Source: Candidatus Aegiribacteria sp. (GTDB lineage Bacteria > Fermentibacterota > Fermentibacteria > Fermentibacterales > JCC-6). From it: a DNA stretch of 5,073 bases. A model generated the notes under the pieces. That model ran no database searches. It saw nothing but the letters and a program-made list of their open reading frames with translations, and was not told the DNA's origin. The stretch spans positions 1 to 5,073 of the forward strand of contig JAUVUL010000185.1 of the NCBI GenBank assembly GCA_030600975.1, in the 5' to 3' direction. Position 1 is the first letter of the stretch, and every line of letters begins with the position of its first letter. Both the position numbers and the translations under genes were made by a program. Below are positions 1 to 5,073 of the stretch, in pieces.

Positions 1-79
1 GCTTACTCCAGGAACAAAGGTTTTCCCCAACTGATGATACTGAAAGGATACAATTGCTTTAGTCGATAAGCACCATTCA
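1..79. other. Left edge, no supportable gene
   Basis: Nothing here can be assigned. One plus-strand frame is open from base 1 to a TAA at 67-69 and could be the tail of a gene entering from the left, but its 22 residues are not recognisable. On the minus strand a 26-codon ORF could start at 80 and stop at 3-5. It has no clear ribosome site and touches the end of the glycosyltransferase gene. No obvious terminator hairpin follows the glycosyltransferase stop, so the transcript may continue leftward. Confidence 0.3.
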
Positions 80-1243
80 TTAACTTCTTTTGCTTTTATG
101 TCTAAGGACGTTTCTGTAGACTCCCATTGTGCGTTTCGCTGTATTCTTCCAGGAAAAGAGCTCTGCCTGATCAAAGCCCATGGATATGAGCCGGGAGCGA
201 ATGCCATCAGGGTCGGTCATTGCCCTCATTGCTGATACGATTTCTTCTATGCTATGCGGGTCAACGAGAATTGCCGCATTTCCCGCTATTTCCGGATGAC
301 ATGATATACTGGATGTAATTACAGGGCAGCCACACTGCATCGCCTCTATCACAGGGAGACCGAATCCCTCTGCAATTGAAGGGAATACGAATGCAACGGC
401 AGATGAGTAAAGCTGAACAAGATCATCCTCTGATATCCCTTCTATCGTATGCACAAAAAGGTCTTTGAGGAAAGCATCGTTTTCTGCCTGGAAGGTTGCT
501 TTATCTTCCTCCCCGCCCGACAGGACAAGAACAAGATGGTTCTCCCTTCGAATATCCTCTGGCAGTAGAGAATAGGCTTCGATCAGATTCGATAGATTTT
601 TTCTGGGATCAACACGACCGATGAAGAGGAAGTACGAGTTCGCGGAGAGCCCATACTGACTGAGGAGTTCAGCATTGGGCGCAAGAGGCCGGAACGATGC
701 GGATGCAGCGTCGTGAACAGGTACTATATCGAGTGAACAGGAAGGATACCTGCTGTGAAGGGTCTCAGCAACGTAACTTGATGGAGTGATTATCGCATCG
801 GCTTTTCGCAGCAGAACAGGAGTCCTGCTGAGATACTGTTTCTCAAGATCTGAGTTCCTGTACTGCAATTGAGTTATGGGAAAGATATCATTGATAGTTG
901 CAATGAAGGATCCCGGTAATGCCGTAGTACCGTAGGGGTCAGTCAGGTGGACAATGTCCAGTTTTCGCTCGTGCAGCCTCCATGCAGCGGAACCTGCGAG
1001 AAGAGTCAACCATTTAAGACTGTCTCCCAGCATTCTTGGATGCGGGAGACCTCCGATAATACTGATGTTCGGGTTTTTCCCGAAAATCTTCTGGAGTACA
1101 CTCTTTTTCGAAGAACTGAACGATGTGAAAAGCAGGAATTCATCATCCGGAAACTCGATGGCAAGGGCCTGTATCAACTCTCGAGTGTACGTTCTGATCC
1201 CACTGTGTCCGAGAATATTGGTTGCGTCAAACCCTACTCTCAC
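80..1243 (-). CDS. GT-B fold glycosyltransferase (group 1 / GT4-like)
   Basis: Probable cytoplasmic or membrane-associated retaining glycosyltransferase that moves a sugar from a nucleotide-sugar donor to a growing glycan, for example an O-antigen or exopolysaccharide; donor and acceptor cannot be read from sequence. From the GTG start the protein has 387 residues, normal for the family. The N-terminal Rossmann strand and glycine loop are at residues 1-23 (RVGFDATN, then GHSGIRTYTREL). The donor-side hinge is at 207-224 (FIGRVDPRKN). The E-x7-E motif is at 292-300 within AEGFGLPVIE, followed by a GCPVITS strand. An in-frame ATG at 1276 would add 11 residues (MSDEDDVKGGR). I prefer the GTG because AAGGGAGG lies 4 nt before it, the ATG lacks a good ribosome site, and family members usually begin just before the first Rossmann strand. 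The upstream gene is divergent. The fold is sure; the substrate is unknown. Confidence 0.9.
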   Translation of the reverse strand: MRVGFDATNILGHSGIRTYTRELIQALAIEFPDDEFLLFTSFSSSKKSVLQKIFGKNPNISIIGGLPHPRMLGDSLKWLTLLAGSAAWRLHERKLDIVHLTDPYGTTALPGSFIATINDIFPITQLQYRNSDLEKQYLSRTPVLLRKADAIITPSSYVAETLHSRYPSCSLDIVPVHDAASASFRPLAPNAELLSQYGLSANSYFLFIGRVDPRKNLSNLIEAYSLLPEDIRRENHLVLVLSGGEEDKATFQAENDAFLKDLFVHTIEGISEDDLVQLYSSAVAFVFPSIAEGFGLPVIEAMQCGCPVITSSISCHPEIAGNAAILVDPHSIEEIVSAMRAMTDPDGIRSRLISMGFDQAELFSWKNTAKRTMGVYRNVLRHKSKRS

Positions 1244-1247
1244 TCTT

Positions 1248-1255
1248 CCTCCCTT
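1248..1255 (-). promoter_or_regulatory. Ribosome binding site selecting the GTG start
   Basis: On the minus strand AAGGGAGG sits 4 nt before GTG at 1243. It lies inside the longer reading frame from the ATG at 1276, which has only an AT-rich stretch in front of it. This favours the shorter glycosyltransferase start. Confidence 0.6.
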
Positions 1256-1294
1256 AACATCATCTTCATCTGACATAAATCATATCAGAAACGT

Positions 1295-1323
1295 ACTGTA
1301 CACACCGTCTGGAGAGGTGTAAA
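1295..1323 (-). promoter_or_regulatory. Candidate promoter of the glycosyltransferase gene, with dyad in the spacer
   Basis: Read on the minus strand, TTTACA (1323-1318) and TACAGT (1300-1295) are separated by exactly 17 bp, resembling a housekeeping -35/-10 pair. An inverted repeat with arms ACACC (1302-1306) and GGTGT (1316-1320) fills the spacer and overlaps the -35, and the inner TCT/AGA also pair; it could be an operator. Transcription would begin near 1288, giving a leader of about 45 nt to the GTG. A second possibility is an extended -10, TGATATGAT, at 1287-1279. That would start RNA near the upstream ATG and also favours the GTG. Both are pattern matches only. Confidence 0.3.
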
Positions 1324-1397
1324 TACTTCAGTTCATCGGTTATTTGAAATTATCATATATATTAGTTTCATACAACAGGAAATATATCGGTAGTTAA

Positions 1398-1403
1398 AAG
1401 GAG
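1398..1403 (+). promoter_or_regulatory. Ribosome binding site of the beta-propeller lipoprotein gene
   Basis: AAGGAG lies 8 nt before the ATG at 1412, a canonical Shine-Dalgarno that fixes this start. Upstream, 1341-1375 is very AT-rich and includes TTGAAA (1344-1349), but no well-spaced -10 partner is convincing, so I do not mark a promoter. Confidence 0.7.
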
Positions 1404-1411
1404 AGCATATC

Positions 1412-2548
1412 ATGAAATATCTGTTGACCTGTATCTCAATAATTCTCGTTCTCGCGGCCGCAGCCTGTGGAAACGGGCGACCAGAGCCCGCAGTCGATGA
1501 GCCTGTCGAAGACACCAGCGTAACCCTTGAACTTCTGTTCGTCGACTCGATCGGAGTGGAACTCGGTGATTCGAACTACGTTCTCGGCTCGATTGAAGCC
1601 TCCTCTCATACCGCGGATGGCAATATCCTTATCCTTGACCGTCCGGCATGCTGCGTGCGTGAGTTCACAATCGAAGGGGAATTCGTCAGGCAGTACGGTC
1701 GGAGAGGGACCGGGCCAGGTGAGGTCGTTAATCCTCTGTCGATGACCCGCCTGACGAACGGAAACATCGCGATTCTGGACATGCAGACCGGAGGGTTGCA
1801 TGCGTTCAGCCCTGAGGGTGAGTGGCTCGGAATAACTGCGGATATCGTTAATGAACCGATCCTCTGGATCACTCCTGCGGAGTCAAACACTTACGTGGGA
1901 ACCCATAATACCTTCGATATAGAGGACGGCCAGATGTTCGTCACAGCGGTGGTTGGTAAGTACGAATCCGATTCCAAAGAACCTGTTATCACGTACTGGG
2001 AAAACAGGTTCCCATTTGATTTCATGGATTTTACTGTACTGATAAACGAGTCCTACTTCGCGAATGTGTTTACTTCGGACAGGGAAGGAAACGTCTTCCT
2101 CGCGCAGAGGGACACGGAAGAATACCAGATCACCGGGTATGACGTGAACGGTGAAATCTTTGTCGAATTCGGACTGGACATCCCGATGGTCGAGAAGAGC
2201 GAACAGGAGATAATCGAGGAAGCGGAATTCTGGAACACCAGGGCCAGGAACATGGGGGCAACCGGACAGCTGAACTACCTGCCAGATCCTTTCCGGTGGA
2301 AGATCCATTCTATGGGAATCGATGATCAGCAGAGACTCTGGGTAAGAAGGGGAACCATTGAGACCCCGACTTTGGACGTTTTCGATTACGAGGGAAATCA
2401 CCTCTTCATTGCTGAACTACCCGGCATAACCGGGTATTCGGGCCTCCTGTGGGAGGTTCATGTGGATGAGTTCGGTATACTGGTCTGGTCGCTGGATCCC
2501 CCTGATGGGTACCAGAAACTCTACATAGTGGAGCTTGCCGGAGAGTAA
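1412..2548 (+). CDS. 6-bladed beta-propeller lipoprotein
   Basis: A 378-residue exported lipoprotein. Residues 1-18 form a lipoprotein signal peptide (MKY, a hydrophobic core, then LAAAAC) with Cys19 as the predicted acylated residue. Gly20 and Asn21 do not suggest inner-membrane retention. An acidic, proline-containing linker (about 24-36) leads into a beta-propeller. Repeating blade strands are visible as NILILD (71-76), NIAILD (118-123), NVFLAQ (227-232) and RLWVRR (308-313). The stretch GEFVRQYGRRGTGPGEV (89-105) contains the G-x-G-x-G-P-G-E signature of the 6-bladed beta-propeller family common in Bacteroidota and relatives. Family members are generally of unknown function; they are not enzymes with an obvious active site here. 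Adjacent Cys80 and Cys81 are unusual. The gene is convergent with the thioredoxin lipoprotein gene, sharing a terminator. Family call fairly sure; role unknown. Confidence 0.85.
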   Translation: MKYLLTCISIILVLAAAACGNGRPEPAVDEPVEDTSVTLELLFVDSIGVELGDSNYVLGSIEASSHTADGNILILDRPACCVREFTIEGEFVRQYGRRGTGPGEVVNPLSMTRLTNGNIAILDMQTGGLHAFSPEGEWLGITADIVNEPILWITPAESNTYVGTHNTFDIEDGQMFVTAVVGKYESDSKEPVITYWENRFPFDFMDFTVLINESYFANVFTSDREGNVFLAQRDTEEYQITGYDVNGEIFVEFGLDIPMVEKSEQEIIEEAEFWNTRARNMGATGQLNYLPDPFRWKIHSMGIDDQQRLWVRRGTIETPTLDVFDYEGNHLFIAELPGITGYSGLLWEVHVDEFGILVWSLDPPDGYQKLYIVELAGE

Positions 2549-2554
2549 TAATGA

Positions 2555-2578
2555 GCGGGGAGTGCTAAAACTCCCCGC
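2555..2578. terminator. Bidirectional hairpin terminator between convergent genes
   Basis: A perfect 9-bp stem, GCGGGGAGT (2555-2563) and ACTCCCCGC (2570-2578), encloses a 6-nt loop (GCTAAA). It begins 7 nt after the plus-strand stop at 2548 and lies 29 nt beyond the minus-strand stop at 2607. The plus-strand tail (CTTCTC) and minus-strand tail (TCATTATTA) are only partly U-rich, so it may be a weak or factor-assisted terminator. Its position between convergent stops supports use in both directions. Confidence 0.75.
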
Positions 2579-2606
2579 CTTCTCAATGAATGGTTTTCTT
2601 ACAGAG

Positions 2607-3065
2607 TTACATAAGAATTGATTCAAGAGCCCTTACATACTCGCCTATTGTGGGCGTTGTCCCGACGATTCTGTCGATTTCCGTACCGTCGGCTTGCGCT
2701 ATTACCACACACGGGATAGCCGAAACGTTGTACTGCTGGGCATAAGTAACTACTTCAGGATTATCGACATCAAGCCTGAGAAGAACGAAGTTCGAAAGAA
2801 CCGGGCGCATCTCCTCGCTCGTGAAGTACTCCTCACCCAGGGTTACGCATGGCCCGCACCAGTCGGCGTACATATCAATGAGAAGAGGTTTTCCTGATGC
2901 GGCGGCTTCCGCGCTGGCGGCATCGAAATCATCAACAAACCAGATCAGTTCTCCAGCCGGTTCTACCGGCTGCCCCTCGGCTGTTTCACCGGAAGAGCTT
3001 TCAGAATTTTCACAAGCTCCAGTGATGAGTCCCGCAATCATAAGCACTATCAGGTACTTATTCAT
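2607..3065 (-). CDS. Thioredoxin-fold lipoprotein with CGPC active site
   Basis: A 152-residue exported thiol-disulfide protein, probably anchored by lipid in the periplasm or at the outer membrane. Residues 1-17 are a short signal peptide (MNKYLIVLMIAGLITGA) and Cys18 is the predicted lipidated residue. A Ser/Glu-rich linker spans about 19-38. The thioredoxin domain starts near 40. It has WCGPC at 69-73 (catalytic Cys70 and Cys73), the DVD strand at 99-101, and the cis-proline loop at 116-118 (AIP). The DMYADWCGPC wording resembles the DsbD C-terminal and thioredoxin-like 'Thioredoxin_7' groups. A free Cys119 directly follows the cis-proline. An in-frame ATG at 3092 would add MKTPHERIR in front, but AAAGGA sits 5 nt before the ATG at 3065 and this start gives a clean signal peptide. 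Its exact redox partner is not shown. Confidence 0.9.
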   Translation of the reverse strand: MNKYLIVLMIAGLITGACENSESSSGETAEGQPVEPAGELIWFVDDFDAASAEAAASGKPLLIDMYADWCGPCVTLGEEYFTSEEMRPVLSNFVLLRLDVDNPEVVTYAQQYNVSAIPCVVIAQADGTEIDRIVGTTPTIGEYVRALESILM

Positions 3066-3070
3066 TCTTA

Positions 3071-3076
3071 TCCTTT
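3071..3076 (-). promoter_or_regulatory. Ribosome binding site selecting the thioredoxin start
   Basis: On the minus strand AAAGGA is followed by TAAGA and then ATG at 3065. This spacing is right for the shorter start and leaves the alternative ATG at 3092 as part of the leader. Confidence 0.65.
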
Positions 3077-3122
3077 CGTGAGGTGTTTTCAATCGGTCTG
3101 CTTCGTATATATACGGTAATAT

Positions 3123-3184
3123 AGACTGATTGTTCCAAACGTAACAAATGGAGACCGGATGAGACCCGTAACACCTCTTATTAC
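3123..3184 (+). repeat. 62-bp direct repeat, left copy (Nudix leader plus first codons)
   Basis: This segment matches 4805-4866 without gaps at 59 of 62 positions; the differences are at 3131, 3136 and 3147. It spans 36 bp of non-coding leader, including GGAG before the ATG, and the first 26 bases of a Nudix reading frame. Similarity falls to about 12 of 22 over the next bases. Both copies point the same way and enclose the exported-protein gene. Confidence 0.9.
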
Positions 3185-3218
3185 CCTTGATGGAATAATG
3201 GAGCGGATCTCCGGGGAA
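3159..3218 (+). pseudogene. Truncated 5' fragment of a Nudix hydrolase gene
   Basis: An ATG at 3159, with GGAG 5 nt upstream, begins a frame whose first residues MRPVTPLIT are identical to those of the intact Nudix gene at 4841. The next codons give LDGIMER against VDAIIEL, conservative changes typical of a diverged paralogue. Alignment fades by about codon 20, where both have Gly near the same place. No Nudix box follows. The frame runs into the 3' end of the gene on the opposite strand and stops at 3300-3302, giving only 47 codons. I read it as the dead remains of a second Nudix copy, or a partial duplication of the leader. The right boundary is approximate. A translated short peptide cannot be excluded, since the start signals are intact. 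Confidence 0.65.
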
Positions 3219-3227
3219 AGAACCGGA

Positions 3228-4565
3228 TTACTGTTCTACCACCACGAATCGCTGAACCGCCTCATGTTCACCGGCTTTCATTCTTACAATATATACTCCT
3301 GAAGGGAGATCACTCATTTCAAATGAGTATGTCCCGGCAGCAGAAATGCAGTTCACCGGAGAGAAAACAAGTCTCCCCGATACTTCAAAGACCGATATCG
3401 ATACTGCCCCTGGTTCTGTCAGAGCATAGCTGAAGGTTGCGGATTCGGTAATCGGGTTCGGGCAGACAGGGAATAATCGTACGTTATTCCTTTCCGGTTC
3501 TGTTTCAACACCCTGGGGCTCGTAGTTCCCTTCAGAGTCAACCTTGAGGAGTACAATATCAACAAGAGATTGAACTGGAGTATACTGCCCGGCGGAAACA
3601 AAACCACTGTCTTCAGTACTGTAGATGTATCCCAGCCTGCAGTTCTCATATTCTTTTTCCCAGATAAGGTTGCCGGAGGTATCGAGCCTGCTGAGTACCC
3701 CTGATTCGTCGTCAAGGCCGCACGCGACAACAAGGCCGCACGCGACAACATCGCCATTTTGTGCTACACAAACACCGAAGTACATTAATTCTGGAATTGT
3801 TGTTTCATATTGCCATTGAAAGCTTCCTGACGATGAAATGCCCACCACCCGACCGCTGGATGAAGCAAATACATAACCGGAATCGGTTGATACGATGCTA
3901 TGGACTGTCTTCCAGGTGGAAGAATAAGGGTATGTATGCTCCCAGATGATATCTCCGTCCTGAGATATTTTGCATACATAATCCATTGACGAATGACCAC
4001 CTGCAAGGAAACAGTTCTCACTGTCCTCGATGATGGAATAGAGAAATGCATCCGAAAATAATATGTGCCACTGGTAATTTTCCAGACTGTCCAGCTTCAT
4101 GATAAAGCCTTCAGGGATGTAATCACAACTTCCGCCTATGACATATCCCTTGTCGCTGGTCTGGATTATGCAACGCGGATCAGTGTGATACAAGTAACTT
4201 AATTCGTCGAAAAGCTTGGTTCGAAGAATATTTCCCATGAGATCAGTCCATATGAAACGAATAAAATAATCTCCACTGGAATAATAGTCATTTGATATTA
4301 CCAGTTCAGCATCCTGATTTTCACACAGACAACGTCCCCAGAACGTGTCGTCCTGCACAAGCACTTCTCCGTACTCGTCCGTTCTGAGAAATGACCAGTT
4401 AAGTGCATTGCTCATACATGCATAGCCTCCGCCTGTTACTTCGATGACACCAAAGGGTTGTGCCCAATCATCAGCAGTCTCATAAATTCTCAGGAAAGTG
4501 ATGTCGGCATACACCGCAGATACAAGAACCATCGTGCCAATCAAAACATTAGATAAGTAGCGCAT
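3228..4565 (-). CDS. Exported cysteine-rich repeat protein with T9SS/FlgD-like C-terminal domain
   Basis: A 445-residue secreted or cell-surface protein. Residues 1-20 are a signal peptide ending VYA before Asp21. The body (about 25-350) has roughly six or seven degenerate repeats of the form 'SDKGYVIGGS...GFIMKLDSLENYQW' (137-166). Further units are near 44-70, 181-210, 226-252, 268-303 and 317-345. This is a beta-propeller-like pattern seen in secreted proteins of FCB and candidate-phylum bacteria. The last 86 residues (about 360-445) form a sorting-type domain: LFPVCPNPITESATFSY, VSISVFEVSGRLV, then SGVYIVRM and a final VQRFVVVEQ strand. It resembles type IX secretion type A or FlgD-like Ig domains. 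There are 13 cysteines, many for a bacterial exported protein. Residues 273-284 are VVACGL twice, from an exact DNA duplication. GGGGGG lies 6 nt before the ATG. No catalytic residues are recognised; the biological role is unknown. Confidence 0.85.
   Translation of the reverse strand: MRYLSNVLIGTMVLVSAVYADITFLRIYETADDWAQPFGVIEVTGGGYACMSNALNWSFLRTDEYGEVLVQDDTFWGRCLCENQDAELVISNDYYSSGDYFIRFIWTDLMGNILRTKLFDELSYLYHTDPRCIIQTSDKGYVIGGSCDYIPEGFIMKLDSLENYQWHILFSDAFLYSIIEDSENCFLAGGHSSMDYVCKISQDGDIIWEHTYPYSSTWKTVHSIVSTDSGYVFASSSGRVVGISSSGSFQWQYETTIPELMYFGVCVAQNGDVVACGLVVACGLDDESGVLSRLDTSGNLIWEKEYENCRLGYIYSTEDSGFVSAGQYTPVQSLVDIVLLKVDSEGNYEPQGVETEPERNNVRLFPVCPNPITESATFSYALTEPGAVSISVFEVSGRLVFSPVNCISAAGTYSFEMSDLPSGVYIVRMKAGEHEAVQRFVVVEQ
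3713..3750. repeat. Exact 18-bp tandem duplication inside the exported-protein gene
   Basis: CAAGGCCGCACGCGACAA occurs twice head to tail (3713-3730 and 3731-3748), with two further matching bases. On the coding strand it inserts six residues in frame, so the protein reads VVACGL-VVACGL at 273-284. The two copies are identical, which suggests a recent slippage event. Confidence 0.95.
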
Positions 4566-4804
4566 TTTCTACCCCCCGTTGATTAATCATTCTTATCAAA
4601 TGAAGTAGCATAATAATTACCAGGTGATCAATTACCGGGATAATGCACTCTGAACGAAATACTTATTTTGAGCGTCTCTTGCAAAATGCATGAGAAGTCT
4701 GGATATATGCGAAGTTGTTTGCAACCGGAATAGATAATGGAGATATCAGAACCCCCGGATACTGGATGTGGTTATGTTCCAAGATATTTTATGCAGTATG
4801 ATAC
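4566..4804. other. Divergent intergenic region before the Nudix leader repeat
   Basis: No gene is supportable here. Next to the minus-strand gene are its G-rich ribosome site (4572-4577) and a perfect 10-bp palindrome TGATTAATCA (4580-4589) that would lie in its leader or promoter. AATTACC occurs twice in direct orientation (4615-4621 and 4630-4636), starts 15 bp apart, flanking TGATCA; this could be a regulator site. Toward the Nudix gene, TATGAT (4797-4802) could be a -10, but I see no good -35 at the right distance. No tRNA-like or long hairpin structure is visible. Confidence 0.35.
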
Positions 4805-4866
4805 AGACTGATCGTTCAAAACGTAACAGATGGAGACCGGATGAGACCCGTAACACCTCTTATTAC
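4805..4866 (+). repeat. 62-bp direct repeat, right copy (leader of the intact Nudix gene)
   Basis: Partner of 3123-3184, offset by 1682 bp with 3 mismatches and no gaps. In this copy the repeat runs straight into a full Nudix coding sequence. A -10-like TATGAT lies immediately upstream; at the same place the left copy has a weaker TAATAT (3117-3122). Confidence 0.9.
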
Positions 4867-5073
4867 AGTCGACGCGATAATCGAACTTACCGATGGAAAC
4901 ATAGTACTGGTGAAGCGCAGGTACCCTCCATCGGGATGGGCCATTCCGGGAGGATTCGTAGATCCGGGGGAAAGCCTGGCTGAGGCCGTACGCAGGGAAG
5001 CCAGGGAGGAAACCTCCCTGGATATCGAGGTGGTAAGCATTTTCCATGTCTACTCAAAGCCCTGGAGAGACCC
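4841..5073 (+). CDS. Nudix hydrolase, N-terminal part (runs off right edge)
   Basis: Predicted cytoplasmic Mg2+-dependent hydrolase of a nucleoside diphosphate linked to another group; ADP-ribose pyrophosphatase is the closest style, but the substrate is a guess. Seventy-seven codons are visible with no stop. The N-terminal strand [16 protein letters not shown] is followed by [20 protein letters not shown], typical of this group. The Nudix box occupies residues 38-60: Gly38, Glu44, then REAREE at 52-57 with the metal-binding glutamates Glu53, Glu56 and Glu57. The usual glycine near the box end is Ser59 (EETSL rather than EETGL). GGAG lies 5 nt before the ATG at 4841. The gene is divergent from the exported-protein gene, and its leader and first codons are duplicated at 3123-3184. 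Length and C-terminal half are outside the window. Confidence 0.9.
   Translation, partial: MRPVTPLITVDAIIELTDGNIVLVKRRYPPSGWAIPGGFVDPGESLAEAVRREAREETSLDIEVVSIFHVYSKPWRD

Noticed and set aside
947..1322. Plus-strand ORFs of 108 and 122 codons opposite the glycosyltransferase
   Set aside because: They lie antisense to a clear family member, have no recognisable motif, and their codons mirror the real gene.
1883..2401. 172-codon minus-strand ORF within the propeller lipoprotein gene
   Set aside because: It is a shadow of the real gene: no ribosome site, no family resemblance, and fully nested antisense.
2694..3081. Plus-strand ORFs opposite the thioredoxin gene
   Set aside because: The thioredoxin frame has catalytic and cis-proline motifs and a signal peptide; these overlapping frames show none.
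3210..3227. Possible terminator hairpin TCCGG/CCGGA just after the exported-protein gene
   Set aside because: Only a 5-bp stem with an 8-nt loop and no U-rich tail; too weak to call.
3713..3750. CRISPR-like array from the 18-bp repeat
   Set aside because: Two head-to-tail units with no spacers, lying inside a coding frame.
3123..4866. Direct repeats as ends of an insertion sequence or integrative element
   Set aside because: No transposase, integrase, terminal inverted repeats or short target duplication is present; the repeats are fragments of a host-type gene, so I describe them as a duplication.
4768..5047. Three overlapping ORFs (plus and minus) across the Nudix start
   Set aside because: The frame from 4841 carries the complete Nudix box; the others are out of frame or antisense to it.

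Overview
The window looks like ordinary chromosomal DNA from a Gram-negative bacterium that exports many proteins. Two genes encode lipoproteins with lipobox signal peptides. A third encodes a signal-peptide protein ending in a FlgD/Por-like C-terminal sorting domain of the kind used by type IX secretion. The 6-bladed beta-propeller lipoprotein carries a G-x-G-x-G-P-G-E motif common in Bacteroidota and related FCB lineages. Together these point to the FCB superphylum or one of its candidate phyla. That placement is inference from protein style; no marker gene is present.

Layout. 1-79 is a short edge with no supportable gene. 80-1243 (minus) is a GT-B glycosyltransferase. Its most likely start is a GTG behind a strong Shine-Dalgarno, not the longer ATG at 1276. 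1277-1411 is a divergent intergenic region. 1412-2548 (plus) is a 6-bladed beta-propeller lipoprotein. It converges on 2607-3065 (minus), a thioredoxin-fold lipoprotein, and a perfect 9-bp GC-rich hairpin between them probably terminates both. 3066-3227 holds the leader of the thioredoxin gene and, facing the other way, a truncated copy of the 5' end of a Nudix gene. 3228-4565 (minus) is a cysteine-rich exported repeat protein with a C-terminal sorting domain. 4566-4840 is intergenic, and an intact Nudix hydrolase gene starts at 4841 and runs off the right edge.

How the genes relate. No operon is visible; neighbouring genes are mostly convergent or divergent, so each is probably its own transcription unit. 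Three of the products act outside the cytoplasm. A surface or periplasmic thioredoxin beside an exported protein with 13 cysteines is suggestive of a shared redox environment but proves no partnership.

The least ordinary structure is a 62-bp direct repeat (59 of 62 identical) made of the Nudix leader and its first codons. It flanks the exported-protein gene: one copy is a dead 5' fragment and the other heads the intact gene. A second oddity is an exact 18-bp in-frame tandem duplication inside the exported-protein gene. I found no CRISPR array, RNA gene, transposase, integrase or defence system, and no convincing new multi-gene system.
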